From the NCBI GenBank assembly GCA_028023455.1, contig JAQFVV010012531.1:2296001-2360000 (forward strand): 64,000 nt of DNA, in the 5' to 3' direction. The notes below the pieces were generated by a model that was not told the DNA's origin, did no database searches, and saw only the letters and a list, made by a program, of their open reading frames with translations. The position numbers and the translations under genes are program-made. The stretch comes from Epiperipatus broadwayi (Eukaryota > Onychophora > Udeonychophora > Euonychophora > Peripatidae). Positions 48,734 to 60,579 of this stretch are shown here, one piece after another. Numbering within the stretch: position 1 is the first letter of the stretch; the number at the start of each line of letters is the position of its first letter.

Positions 48734-51700
48734 CAGAAAGGAGTTTGCTGTCAACTGAAATGAGGTTTTTTAATTCCTCTGAGGCTGTAAAGGAACAAAA
48801 CAAGGTGAATTCTTAATGATCATTCCACACATTCTTGTTACTGCAGCTGTTATTACTATGTGATTTATTCATATAGTAAAGAAACATGGATGGGTGGCTC
48901 ACCACCGTGCATAAAGCAATATGGTTGATTTACGGGCTTTTTATTCCTAAGTTTAAGAACAAGACCAATGTGGATTTTCTTTTCAATTGCCTGAAAATTT
49001 TTGACTGAAATATCAGTTGAGGTTTCTTGAAAGCAGGTTGAATGTATGCATGAATGCACTTTTTTGTAGTTGATATTTATAAACATGACAGACAAATATA
49101 AATTATGGCCCTTATTCCCAGGAGGCTTTGAACTTATCAGCCAAGACAGCAGTTGGAAGCTAAGGCAAAGAGTGCTAAGAATCTCCGGTTGTAGACCCAG
49201 ACTGTCATTTGATAACTTTTTAGGTATACCACTTTTTACTTAGGTACTTACAACTACAGATCTCTTTCAAATAAAGGAAGATTGCATGGATTGGCGGGAG
49301 AATTGGCAGTATAAAAATGGGAAATTGTGGAACTTTGTAAAATTAGAAAAAAAGAGGAAGAGACAATTGTTTTAAAAAATGATCATATATTTTACTATAA
49401 AGTCACAAGTGGAATGGGATTGATTATAAATAAAAGGTGGAAAAGAAACATTGTAAAAATTGACAGCATATCAGAGTGATAAGATTAGTTATTCAAATTA
49501 ATAGAAATATATTAAATGAATATAATTCAGGTTTATGCCCCAACAAGTTCTCATTCTGATAAATAAGTAGATTAGAATTGATAAATTGAAAGATTAAAAT
49601 CCTGTGGTAGATTTGGTCATAATGACAGAAATGAGAATAACAAACTTGAGCGATTCTTAGAAAAATTATATTACGAATTCTTTATTTGAGAAAAATGCTA
49701 ATGGAAATAGGTATGGAAGCATCCAAATAAAGATACAACAGAAATGGATTATATTTTGAGTAAAAGAAAATATGTATTTCAAGATAGTTACACAGGAAGT
49801 AATCATTGATTAGTGAGTTGTAAGATATGTGTTAATACAAAGAAGAGAGAAAAATTAGTAATAAAAATAGTATTAATAGTTGATACTCTTAACCTTCAGA
49901 ACATTCCAATAAATTTCAATTAGAACTTATAAATCATTATAAAGTATTAACAGATTTTGAAGATGGTTAAGACTTGAATTAAATCAATAAAAAGATAACC
50001 AATATTATATAGAGAACTGCAACAAAAATAGCTGATACAAAAAAGCAACAATTTATCAATAAATTTTCTACTGAGACAAAAGAAAATATGAAAAAAAAAA
50101 GGAAGATGAAAATATTCAAAAAGAACCCATTGAGAAGAATTGAAACTAGTTGGGTAAAACTGTATGAAAAAGAGTTAGTTATGATATAAAATTATATGAA
50201 TGTGAATTAAAAGGAAAGTTACAGAAGAGAATAAGTCTCAAAAATCAAAACAATATATTGATATTGTAAAAAACAAAACAAAACATTTTTACAATAGTAA
50301 AAAAAGATTGAACTATTATCAAAAAGAGAGATGATATCATGAAATGTGTGAAAGAGTTGTATAAAGAATTATATAGTAATAAAAAACAAGAAAACAAAGT
50401 ATCATCTATAGTTAATACATTTTCACAATTGCCCAGCATTTTAATAAAGAAGTGAGACATGCAATTAACCCTATAGAGAAGGGAAAAACTCCAATAAATG
50501 ATGGAATTATTATTGATATCTTAAGAGATGAAAAAATAGAAAAATTATTGGTAAAATCACATACCAATTATTTACAAAATAAAGACATAGCAGATAAATG
50601 AAAGAATGCAACAGTAATACTGATATTTAATAAAGATAATAAAAAAAATATTAGAAACTACAGATGATCAGACTTTTATCAGTTCTATACAAAATTTTTA
50701 ACAAGATAATTACAACTCATCTACATCGAACTTTGAGTTTTAACTAACCAAAAACCCAAGCTGGATTTGAAAATTGTTTTTAGAATAGTGAATCAAAGCC
50801 AATAATTAAGAGAAATTATAGAAAAGATCAATAAATATGAATTGCCAGTATGCTTTGGATTTGCAGATTATGAATAAGCATTTGACTCCAAAGCATTTCT
50901 ATAGTTACTAAGGCATTCATGATAACTCATATTCTGAAGAATATTTATCAAAATGCAGTAGCAATGATTAGATTAGAGTGATATCAAGAAAATAAACAAT
51001 GAGAAGAATATATGATTATTTCATATCTCCAACACTTTTTATTGCAATTTTACAAGAAGTATTTTAATGAATTAATAAAAGTAAATGGAGATTATTTAAA
51101 TCATTTAGATGTTTTAGATGATGTAATTGCCTTTGTAAATAATGCTTCAGAGCTTCAGGTAATTTTTCAAGAGTTTATAGATGAAAGAAAGTCAGTAGGA
51201 CTAAAGATAAAGGCTAAAAAACTAAAGTTCAATGGATTTTCTTGGAAGAAAATAAAGATTGATAACCATAAATTACAAGAAATTATCAATTACAAATACT
51301 TTGGTCATATTATTAATGTAGATGGAAGCACAATGAATGAAATTAATCATAGAATTAACTTAAGTGTAAAAGAAAATATGACTGAGTTTGAAAATGAAGA
51401 TTTTTAAATAAATGTGTTTTTCCAGTTCTTACTTATGAATCTGAGATCTGGATCCTAAACAGAAGCACAATTCAAAGACTTCAAAGAACTCATAAGGTAT
51501 GGAAATATATATGTTTGGAGTAACAAGAAGATATAATAAACAAAATACATGAGTGAGAGAACAAACAGATATATCTAAGGTCAATAAAAGAATTAAAGAG
51601 ATTAAAATGAAGCTGAGCTGAACATATTGAAGTTGAAGTTTTAAATAGTATCTCAAAAGATTATAAAAAATCTAGGAGACTAGGTGTGAGATGTATGGAT

Positions 51701-51813
51701 AAAATAAGACAGTTTTCTGACATGTCGTGAAATAGAATGGCTAAAGCATGGTAAAACTAGTTTAGAATTTGGAGACCTTTGTCTCTGCAATGGTTCAATA
51801 ATAGGTGAAAATG
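48734..51813 (+). mobile_element. RTE-type LINE, full-length decayed copy II
   Basis: Homologous to copy I from about 49,200 (the start region, TACTTAGGTACTTACAACTA) to the 3' end. Endonuclease traces include VYAPTSSHSD at ~49,530. RT traces include LDDVIAFVNNASELQ (51,110-51,150), where the catalytic FADD has become VLDD, and the post-RT QRLQR segment. It has many stops and indels. It is bounded by a 17-base repeat, AAATGTGATTGCGGCTG at 48,717-48,733 and one base different at 51,814-51,830, interpreted as the target duplication. That places about 490 bases of 5' UTR ahead of the ORF, making this a full-length, older insertion. Confidence 0.85.
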
Positions 51814-51830
51814 AAATGTGACTGCGGCTG

Positions 51831-54055
51831 GTATTTTTTTGTTAATTAAATGAAAATAATGTACTCAAGGATGTTGTAAGTTTGAACAAACAAATACACA
51901 CACACATCTGCATATACTTAACAATGCAATAAAAACAGTATTTTGTTTCTATAATTATATTTCTATATTAATAAATTTCTTAAATAAATTGGCAATTTTC
52001 ATATATATCTAAGGCTTATTTATTTGTTATTCAGCAAACATTCTCTCCCTCTCTCCTTTATTCCTTATATATTTAATTCTCTCAGAATATAATATTACTA
52101 CTCAAAGTGATTCTATCATGGACTGTCACTGTGTACATTTCAATATAAATACAATTAACATTAAAAAATTCAAATCTTCAGCAATCTTTAGCTTGAATGG
52201 TTATCACTTATGAATGTAAACCAATTTAAATACATTGGTAGCTTTGTAAATATAAAAATGTGTTTAGATGCTGTTTTGCATCAAAAACTTCCGATATTCT
52301 GCTGCTTTTAAAAAATTAAAAGATAAAATATTTAACGGCAATGGTATAACTACTGAAACTGTTGTTTTATCTTATTTACTGCACACAAATGAGATTTGCG
52401 CATGTTAGCATTTTAATACAAAGACAATTAAAAAATTTCATTTATGGATGCTTTGTAAAATTTCTAAAATTGTGATGGTGAAATCCTCAGCTCCAATCAA
52501 TGCATCTTCAGCTTGCTGGGTGTGATACTGTAGAGACTACTATGGTAAAATCACACACTGAATTGGATGTGTGAAACAATTGAACAATACAAGACTTTCT
52601 AAAAAATAATTTATAGTAACTTGATCATGGTTTTGAAAGTAATCAGACCCCATTTGTGTTATAAAGGTATATCTCAAAGATATTCAAAGAAATATACGAC
52701 ATCGCTTCCAATAAGAAGGTATGGCTGAGACTAGAATGAAGATGTATAACTAATCAAGATGTTGAAGGCTTTCAGAAGTACAAATTTGTTGCAAAAAGAG
52801 TTAAAGACAGCACTACAAATTATCAAAGAAAAAGAATAATAGTTTTAGGATATTTTATATGTAGATATATTTGATTCTTTGTGGATTCTCATAAAACTCA
52901 TTTCTAACAATTATTATTATTGTCTTTCTTTTTTGCTTCTTATAATTGAAATGGTCATACTCATTTGTGAGTAGCTCTTGCTGCTAATATATATTTAATG
53001 ATCTAGCCAAGAACAGAATTGACAAATCATTACTATGATATATTCTTTTATTAATTCTTTTTGTTTTCATAGGCTACCCCCTATTTTAGATATCTTTATT
53101 CTATTTTAATCTTTTGTCTGTATATATAATGTGCCACTTATGATAATAAAATATTAGAAAAAAAAAGATGGTTATTAATTAATCATTGAGCAACAAAATA
53201 AAATAAAATTATCCCAATAGAAAACTATTCTACATATCTCACATTCTATATACTATCAAAAGTACACACCAATCACATTGTACAATAAATGCTACAGGAT
53301 GACCTATTTTAATACATGGTGGATCTAATGCAATCTATAATTTTAAAATTATACATAAAAAAAAAATCAATACATTTTATTGCTATATAAAAGAACTTAA
53401 AAGTTGCAACAAATAATATTCAAGTTACCATTGACATCATTTGATTGTTTATAAACATTCCAATTGACAAAACTTAAAATATAACAATGCATCATTATAA
53501 TGTGCTAGATAATATTATTGCCTTCCTAAATATTGTTGTTGTTTTTTTTTTAATTAAGACTTATAATGAACACTATAAAGATATTGGATGCTAGAATGCA
53601 TTCTCCCATCTCCACGATGCTAAATGATTTAATTATAGAGAATAGAAATATGTTTTAGAATCAGTGGCTTTAAAACATTTATCTGACTGAAAAATTTAGA
53701 TGTCATAGTTGTAGTTTCACAGGTGATTTTTTTCATTCACAAAAACAGTGACCCTCATACTATACTCATAATGTCCTCATCATCAAAATGCAAAATGATT
53801 ATTTATCATTTTTTGATTTCAGAAATAAAAAAATATGATCACAAATAAATGTCTTAAATTTTTAATTTAAAACCATCTGAGTCAGATTTTTTTCTGTAAT
53901 AAAAACTTTCTTTCTTCATAAGAGCATTTAACTTCAATCTTACCTAGAGGAAGAAGTAAATCACATCCACAAATCAATGATAGCTAATGATTATAATATA
54001 AGAAACCTAAATAAAACCTTAAAATAATAATGAAACAAAGTAAGAAAAAGAAATT
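51831..54055. other. AT-rich DNA without recognised gene
   Basis: No gene or element recognised. Short A/T runs only. Confidence 0.5.
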
Positions 54056-54063
54056 AGTTAGAG

Positions 54064-54581
54064 CAGTGGTCTTCAACCCTTGGTCCGCAGACTGGTACCA
54101 GGCCGCAGAAGTTTTTTACCAGTCCGCCGGTAGACTGACAGGAAAGTTTGTAATAAAATAATAAGAGTTTAAACTTTTAATTAATATAAACAATTTTTAT
54201 TTATTTTTTCATCTCATTTTTACCCAATTAAAAAAAAGCAAACAAAATGAAAACAAAATCTAATCAATTATACATAAATTAATTTGTTTTTATAATTATC
54301 ACGGTTGTTTATGAGGGGGAACGGATAGAATTAAATTTTTTATTACTTTTCTAAAAAAATTCAAAATTAAAAAAAAAAAAAATTATTATACAAACTCCAT
54401 CTATATATAACTTCAACTTGTATATTTAACATTGTTGTTTTGATCAATTATAACAATAATGCTCATCTAACACTAAGCAGTTTACATCTTTAAGAAAATT
54501 TATCTATAGACTTCTGCCGGTCTGCAAAACCTTATCCTTATTTTTACTGGTCCACAGATATGAAAAGGTTGAAGACCACTG
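54064..54581. mobile_element. hAT-type MITE with TIRs and 8-bp duplication
   Basis: It starts CAGTGGTCTTCAACC and ends GGTTGAAGACCACTG: perfect 15-base TIRs of the common hAT form. The 8 bases AGTTAGAG flank both sides (54,056-54,063 and 54,582-54,589), the hAT target-duplication length. Just inside are GC-rich subterminal repeats (GGTCCGCAG, ACTGGTACC at the left; GCCGGTCTGC, ACTGGTCCA at the right). The 518-base body has no ORF. Its ends differ from those of the hAT element at 55,897, so a different transposase probably mobilised it. Confidence 0.93.
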
Positions 54582-54589
54582 AGTTAGAG

Positions 54590-54745
54590 CTTATGCACCT
54601 TACATATATATATATATAATATTATAGATAATATTGGATGTATTTTAGAGCATTATAAGATCAATATTAAATAAACTACTTATCAAAAAATTAGCAACAT
54701 CATGTTCCAATTTAAAAATCCAATCATTCTTGAAGCTCAAAGAGT
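54590..54745. repeat. AT-rich spacer with (AT)n run
   Basis: Contains a short (TA)n stretch at about 54,603-54,620. No gene. Confidence 0.5.
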
Positions 54746-54921
54746 TTAAAGAGAATTTGTGGAGCCTCTTAAGTAGGCATGATTAACAATTGCATCAATG
54801 CCAGAAGAAATGAAATCATCAGCACGTGTTTTTATGTTAAGGCCCACAATATGGATTTTTCTAACATTGGGATCTATTTCAATGATATCCATCATCAGAG
54901 AATAATCAGGGAAACAAGATT
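54746..54921 (-). CDS. Candidate terminal exon, receiver-domain-like
   Basis: On the minus strand an acceptor-like GTCTTTTAAG is followed by 57 open codons ending NSL and a stop at 54,746-54,748. The reading includes DIIEIDPNVRKIHIVGLNI and then ADDFISSGIDAIVNHAYLRG. The alternation of helix-like and strand-like pieces, and the xxSGIDAIVNxxY end, resemble the C-terminal half of a response-regulator receiver fold. That resemblance is an inference; the conserved Lys of that fold is not present. It is among the most protein-like short frames in the window, clearly different in composition from its flanks. It could also be part of an unrecognised element. Confidence 0.35.
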
Positions 54922-55888
54922 CTTAAAAGACAACTATATCAAAAAATGAGATGATACATCTAAATTACAGCCCATTAAAAAAAAAAAAAATGTAAAAACT
55001 CATAAATCAAAACAGTTGTTAATTTTCTTATCAGATTAAATATCAATTACTATCCCCAATTCACATTTTAAAATATTTTGAATGTTTTGTTTCTTGTGTC
55101 AGATAGTTTTTCTCAAAAATCCGGTTACTTGCTTTGTCTCTACAAAATCCTTTTAAATATATTTTTTTTATCCAGACAGAGGGCAGATATTTAATCAAGC
55201 CAAAATATCAGTGCAAAAATAATATTGATTATTCATGGACAAATCAAAAAGTTATATATTTTACAAATTTTTGACCATGAAAACTTTTGATTTGATGTAT
55301 GTCTGTGTGTGCATGTATTTAAATATGGGTATTTATATTAAATTGATATTATTAACATGGCTAAAGAATTTCAAAATTTAAAGCTATATTATAATTTTAA
55401 TAAACTCTTTATACTACTAGGATGTATTACATTGTATAAGAAGAGTAGTTTCTTATTTTTATAATCCTTACTTACATAAATTCATACTTAAACAATTTAT
55501 AACACATTAAACATGTCATCAAAGCCCTATTCTTGCTAGTCTCATGCTGTGAGAATATCTCATGACACTATATTTATTTTCAATTGCTAAAAATAACTCA
55601 TATCTGCTCAATGAATAATGATAAAATATCTATAGTACAAGTTCAACTTTTGTAAAATTTGACTTAAAAAACAACAACAGAATACTACTTAAATCAAAAA
55701 CTGACTTTACATTTATACAGAGAGAAGATAGATATATAGTTATGTAGAACATATAAGTGAATTAGATAGATAGATAAATAGACAAAATTCAGCTTTTTAA
55801 TCAATCAAATTCAAGAGAAAAACTTTTGTAATGAATTAGTTTAGAGCTTGGTGATATAATATGTATTGACAGAAAGTGTTGAACTATT
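54922..55888. other. AT-rich DNA without recognised gene
   Basis: No gene. Includes a GATA-like short repeat around 55,764-55,785. Confidence 0.55.
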
Positions 55889-56565
55889 ATCTAAATCAAG
55901 AGTTCCTAAAGTGATGGATGTTGCTCCGATGTTAATTTTAACTTTCTACTGGTTGATAGTTTCAATAAAAAAAATTTGGGGGTTGGTGACAAAAATAGAC
56001 CTCCTTACTACTGCTATTTGTTTGTTACTTCAAAATATCTATGATTAAAATAGGTACGTAATCAATAAATAAAATAATTTTAAAAAACCACTTTTTTGAT
56101 AAAAACACATTACATAACAAACATGTGAACAAAAGGGTAAAATGTGTCATTAAAAGTCACACGTAAGAATTCACGCAAATACATGTAGCACAAATATAAC
56201 TGTAAATTGTCATATTGAACATATCAAAGCAAGTATGAACATGAAAAACCAGTACATGTCTGCACTTACTAGCAGTGAGATGAGACTTTTGATATTAGTA
56301 GAATGGTCATGTTTTCATAAAATACTATAAATTGGTTCATTTGATGTGATATGTACTTATTTGTGATTTGAGCTTTGGATATAATTATTTATTGGGAAGC
56401 AGTACTACAAAAAAAATAAAATCAGAGGACACAGTTTATTTATTCGAGTTTGAACAAAAATCTTGTTTCAAAGTACTTAGTACATACTTCATTGTTGTTT
56501 TTTTTTTTCACAGGGGCTGTTGAAACTGTGTGTTGATAAAAGTTTTTATTTCTTACAATAATAAT

Positions 56566-58381
56566 ATGACTGAACCAAAAAAGAAATGCAGACAGTACAG
56601 CTTGAACTATTTAAAGCTAGGATTTGTCCACCATTATCAAAACAAACATGTACCAATCCATCAAAGCTAGCAAATTACTTGAATAGAATTCACCCTGACA
56701 AAAAAGAAAAAGATTTATCATACTTTCAATCATTTAAAGATAAAATTCTGAAGAGAACTACAATAGATAATGTTTGTTTCATCATCAAAGCAAAATGAAG
56801 AATTAAGAGCATCATACAACATATGCCTATTCATCACAAAGTCTGGCGAGTCATACGCAATAGGGGAGAAACTGATTCTACCAGCTTCCATGAAGATATT
56901 GAACACAGTACTCCACAAACTTGCACAAGATGTTATAAAAAGGATTCCTTTGAGCAATAACATAGTTCAAAGATGTATCAATGAAATGAGTCACAACATA
57001 GAAAACTGTATAATTATTTGCAAAAAAAAAAAACATTTCCCCCTGTTTTTTCCCCTCCAATTGGATGCATTAATATTACCTGGTAATAAAGGTTTGTTGC
57101 TGGTGTACAGTCGCTTTATTCAAAATCAGGAAGTGCATGAAGAGCTGCTTTTTGCTAGAACTTTAGAAACTGACACTAGAAGTGAATCGATTTTTAATTT
57201 ACTGGAACTATTTTTCTATTTTTCAGGAAAAACTGATTCCATTAACAAATATAATTTTTTTTTTTTTCCATATGTCAAATGCGTTGACCGGGAAACGAAC
57301 TTGGGCCAGCTGCTTGGAAGGCAACTATGCTAACCACTAGGCCACCAACGCTTGACAACAAATATATTTGTTGCAGATGGAGTTTCATAAGTTACCTGAA
57401 TCAATACATACCTGAAGTGCTTGCAGTTGAATGCGTAATCAATAGGAAACATTTAATAGCCAAGAACCTTAATGACAAATTGCATCCATCGCTTCAGTTT
57501 GTTATAACAGCTGTGAACAAAATTCAAAGTAAAGCTTTGAACACTAGATTATTTGCTCAATTATGCGAGGTTGCGATGAAGATTTCTAATGATTAGTTCT
57601 CCATACTGAAATCCACTGGCTTTTAAAAGCTTCATGTTTGGCAAGATTTTTTGCACTTTTTAAATTTGTTTTAGACTTTTTGGAAGACAAGGATTCCAGT
57701 TTGAAAGAAAATTTACTTAAAAATAAAACAGATATTGCTTATTTAACCGACTTATTTGGCAAATTTAATGATGTTAATTTACAACTGCAAGGAGATAATT
57801 TGAATCTCATCAAAGCAAAATCAGTCATATTGGCTTTTGTTCCCAGATTAATGTTTTTTAAGCAAAATATTGCAAGATCTGAGTTTTCCCAGTCCCCCAA
57901 CTTATTTAAGATATGCACAATCCAAGAAGAAAATATCTTGCTGTATGTCAACCATTTGGAGGCTCTTTATTTAGATTTCAAAACTAGGTTTAAAGATTTT
58001 CTATCATTGGAAATACTGGACTGGATAATAAGCCCATACACTACTACTGCAGAACCAAATATAATTTTGCAAGATGAGCTGATAACCATCAGCATGAATG
58101 AGAATCTCAAGATGCAATTCAAACAGGGTTATCAAAAGTTTTGGCTGCTTCAAGATATTCCATTTCTGTACCCAGCATTATTGACTGTTGTATAAAAGTA
58201 TTTGCTCACATTTCCATCATCTTATCTAGCAGAGAGAGGCTTCATTGTAGTTTTAAACCTACTTCAGAACAGATATTGATTGCATATCACTAAGCATGAA
58301 GATTTGAGACTGCAACTCACTAATTTAAAACCGGACATAGATAAATTGTTGAGAGATCACTGGGTTCACCCATCTCATTAA
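56566..58381 (+). pseudogene. ZBED5/FAM200-like hAT transposase pseudogene
   Basis: Transposase of the ZBED5/FAM200/SCAND3-type hAT group, which binds TIRs through a BED zinc finger and cuts with a DDE core. Pieces in order: MTEPKKKCRQYSLNYLKLGF (56,566 on), a shortened BED finger keeping HPDKK but lacking its CxxC pair, SGESYAIGEKLILPA, PLSNNIVQRCINEM, QLDALILPGN near 57,060 (first catalytic Asp kept, next residues lost), VADGVS near 57,375, CVINRKHLIAKNL, ALNTRLFAQLCE, DIAYLTDLFGKFNDVNLQLQ, and the hATC end SYLAERGF...LRLQLTNLKPDIDKLL to a stop at 58,379-58,381. At least five frame changes, stops and a SINE near 57,255 make it inactive. Confidence 0.9.
57254..57356 (-). mobile_element. tRNA-Gly(UCC)-headed SINE/retropseudogene
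   Basis: The minus strand reads a 71-base tRNA-like body (57,281-57,351) with A box TGGCCTAGTGG, B box AGTTCGTTTCC and an anticodon loop CTTCCAA, matching eukaryotic tRNA-Gly(UCC) closely. The T stem has two A-C mismatches, so it is not a working tRNA. It is preceded by GTCAA and followed by TTTGACATATGG and poly-A. The 10-base duplication AACAAATATA (57,244-57,253 and 57,357-57,366) shows LINE-type retrotransposition into the hAT transposase frame. Confidence 0.88.
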
Positions 58382-58830
58382 ATTCAGTTTTCCAAGCTAA
58401 TTTATTTGGTACTCTTATTTTCATAATTCATTTTGTTGGTTTTAATTGTCTAAATATGTCGATTTTTTCACTTGATTTGTAGGTTTAATAAAGTGATTTC
58501 AATATCTGTACATATTTTGAATTTACATATTTATTTCATAAATATCAAAAATTAAAGAAATTCTGCTCGTCTTTTTTTGCTTTAATTTTCTTCGTTAGTG
58601 CAAGTTTCGATATTAAATGTTGCACAAGATAATGTCACATTCCGTAGTCCTTTTATCTTTTGCAATCATTAATTACAAGTGATTAAAATGAAAAGTTTCC
58701 CATCTAGTGAAATATTTAATATCAAATAATATACAAATTTATTAATTTGAGTAAATAAAGTAAATGACTAGAGGGGTCGACATTTTTAAAAATTTTTGAT
58801 AAAGGAGTCTGCTGCCGAAAAAATTTGGGA

Positions 58831-58944
58831 TTTTTTTTTTTTCATATGTCATAGCATCGGCCGGGACGCGAACCCACAGCCGTCTGCAACCAACTACTTG
58901 CTTCCAAGGCGGGTGCGATGACCTCTCGGCTAACAATGCTTGAC
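58831..58944 (-). mobile_element. tRNA-headed SINE, second copy with different tRNA body
   Basis: The minus strand starts GTCA, has an 88-base tRNA-like body (58,853-58,940) with A box TTAGCCGAGAGG and B box GGGTTCGCGTCCC, a good 7-bp acceptor stem (AGCATTG with CGATGCT), then ATGACATATG and poly-A. The ends match the copy at 57,254, but the body is longer, as in tRNAs with a long variable arm, and its anticodon cannot be assigned. A 13-base duplication with one mismatch (58,818-58,830 and 58,945-58,957, AAAAAATTTGGGA form) flanks it, inside the hAT element's right end. Confidence 0.85.
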
Positions 58945-58972
58945 AAAAAAATTGGGAATTCTTGATCTAAAT

Positions 58973-59639
58973 ATACATAATAACAGAAAAGTTCTATTAT
59001 GCCATTTAAAATAGCAAACAAATTACAAATATGTAAAAACGCTAATTATATTTATTTAAAAACTGTCATTTGATGCGCATTAATCATAGGTATACATTTT
59101 AAATAACTTTTTTAAATATATATATTTAGTGCTTTTATTTATTTAAATAAAAATATCAAATTTAAAAAGACAATTTTATATTGTGAACGTGGATTATAGC
59201 TTTTGGTGTAATAAGAATAAATGGTAAGTGATTGAAAACATGTCATTCACGTGATTGCCAGATGTCAACATTTACTATGTATATATAATGAGAAAACTGG
59301 GTCCAGAATGTTAAGTTGTTATTACTATTTTTTTAATTTTAGAACTAATTTTATTCAAGGAAAAATATATCTACAAATATTTCAGTTTAAAGGGGGGAAA
59401 TATATATATTCAGATATTTCAGTTTTAAAAAAAAAATAATAATATAAAACTAATCAAAGAATACCACAATAAGTTTTATCGTCGCTAATTTGTTTTTAAA
59501 TGTGTTAAAATTTCTTGCATTACTATTGTAAAGATAAGTGCATCATAATGCATATAGTATAAATGTTCTACTTATTTCTGCAAAGCAGGCATTTGGGGAA
59601 AACTCTATAATTTAACTTATAGTGGTATTCTTTTTCTAA
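58973..59639. other. AT-rich DNA without recognised gene
   Basis: No gene or repeat recognised beyond A/T runs. Confidence 0.55.
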
Positions 59640-59960
59640 TGAATTTTTGCAATATAAGATCGAGTGTACAGTAGGCTACTACATTCAAAGAATATATGTT
59701 TTTGGTTCTCTTCTGATCTGTGGCACAACAACTCACATATAGTGTCAATATTAAGCATGTTTCATCTATATCTCATGAAATATAATGTTGACAATGATTA
59801 CATGTTCATTTGGAGTAGATAATCAAAAAATTTGGGTTTGAATGTCCAATACTTAAATCTATGTATCAGCTGCTTATTATTAATGCTTATTATTAATTTG
59901 TGTTTATGTGTAGAAGTAAATATGTATTCCAGTAGTGCCATTTGTCTTGTGGGAAAGTTA
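59640..59960 (-). pseudogene. LINE C-terminal zinc-knuckle fragment
   Basis: On the minus strand one frame gives ICELLCHRSEENQKHIFFEC (complement of about 59,685-59,745), the C-x3-C-x8-H-x4-C form of the C-terminal knuckle of many LINEs. The region 59,840-59,940 also resembles 30,745-30,865 of the type 2 LINE (CCAATA.TAAATCT and a following T/A-rich block). Probably a short, old copy of the same family, 5'-truncated. Inactive. Confidence 0.6.
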
Positions 59961-60579
59961 TGTTAGGATTAGATATTGATTTAATAGGTTCTAAGGACAT
60001 AACATATTATAGCCTAGTTCATATCTCAAACCTTGTTTGAAATATAGAGCTAATAAAAAAATGAAAGATTAAAAAAAATTGACTACTTTTGCAATATATA
60101 TATTTCTAGAAATGGAAATAAAACTTTAAACAAGAATTAATTCAGAATCTTGTAGAATATCAGTTTTATTCATATTTTATTGATTATATGTTATTATATT
60201 TTATCAGTTGAAACAGTCAGATCTAAAGATCCACATGTTTCACCTACTATAGTTATAGTAGTATATTTGTACACTATTTCACTCCAAATTGCGTGTATTT
60301 CTTTAATTCGAAACTCTGAACTTGTGCTCTTAAAGAATTATAAAGTATGTGCCTGTATAAGTGCCAATTTCATTGCAATATAGATGCCAGTAAGGATAAT
60401 ATATATGCACATATAGCCCTCCATTTAATAAAACTGTTTGAACCTAACAGTCTGTGCAGCTTGAATTTACGTATAGAATTATGTTTAAACTTAGTAAAAA
60501 ATCATTTATTTATAATATTAGTTTTGAACATGGTTTTAACATTATTTCAAGTTATTCTTCATTAAAAATACAGATGGTC
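59961..60579. other. AT-rich DNA without recognised gene
   Basis: Two overlapping short frames here (60,180-60,383 and 60,347-60,565) have no recognisable domain and are treated as chance. Confidence 0.5.

Larger units (their letters stand above)
55897..58964 (+). mobile_element. ZBED5-type hAT transposon, complete but decayed
   Basis: The left end CAAGAGTTCCTAAA and right end TTTGGGAATTCTTG form imperfect TIRs (12 of 14 paired). The identical 8-base ATCTAAAT lies outside both (55,889-55,896 and 58,965-58,972), the hAT target duplication. The right TIR lies beyond a later SINE insertion, which had duplicated part of the subterminal sequence. The ~3.07-kb body contains the transposase pseudogene and two SINEs (57,254-57,356 and 58,831-58,944), making a clear nested order: hAT first, SINEs afterwards. 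Confidence 0.93.

Noticed and set aside
48865-49095. 76-codon minus frame
   Set aside because: It falls in the 5' UTR of RTE copy II; no domain recognised and antisense to the element.
56770-57333. 187-codon frame as an independent gene
   Set aside because: It is one frame of the hAT transposase; its last part reads through the inserted SINE.
57281-57351. Functional tRNA-Gly(UCC) gene
   Set aside because: The T stem has mismatches, a poly-A tail follows, and target duplications flank it inside a transposon; it is a retroposed copy.
58742-58936. 64-codon minus frame beginning MLAERSSHPP
   Set aside because: It is the translated antisense of the tRNA-like SINE body and hAT end, not a protein gene.
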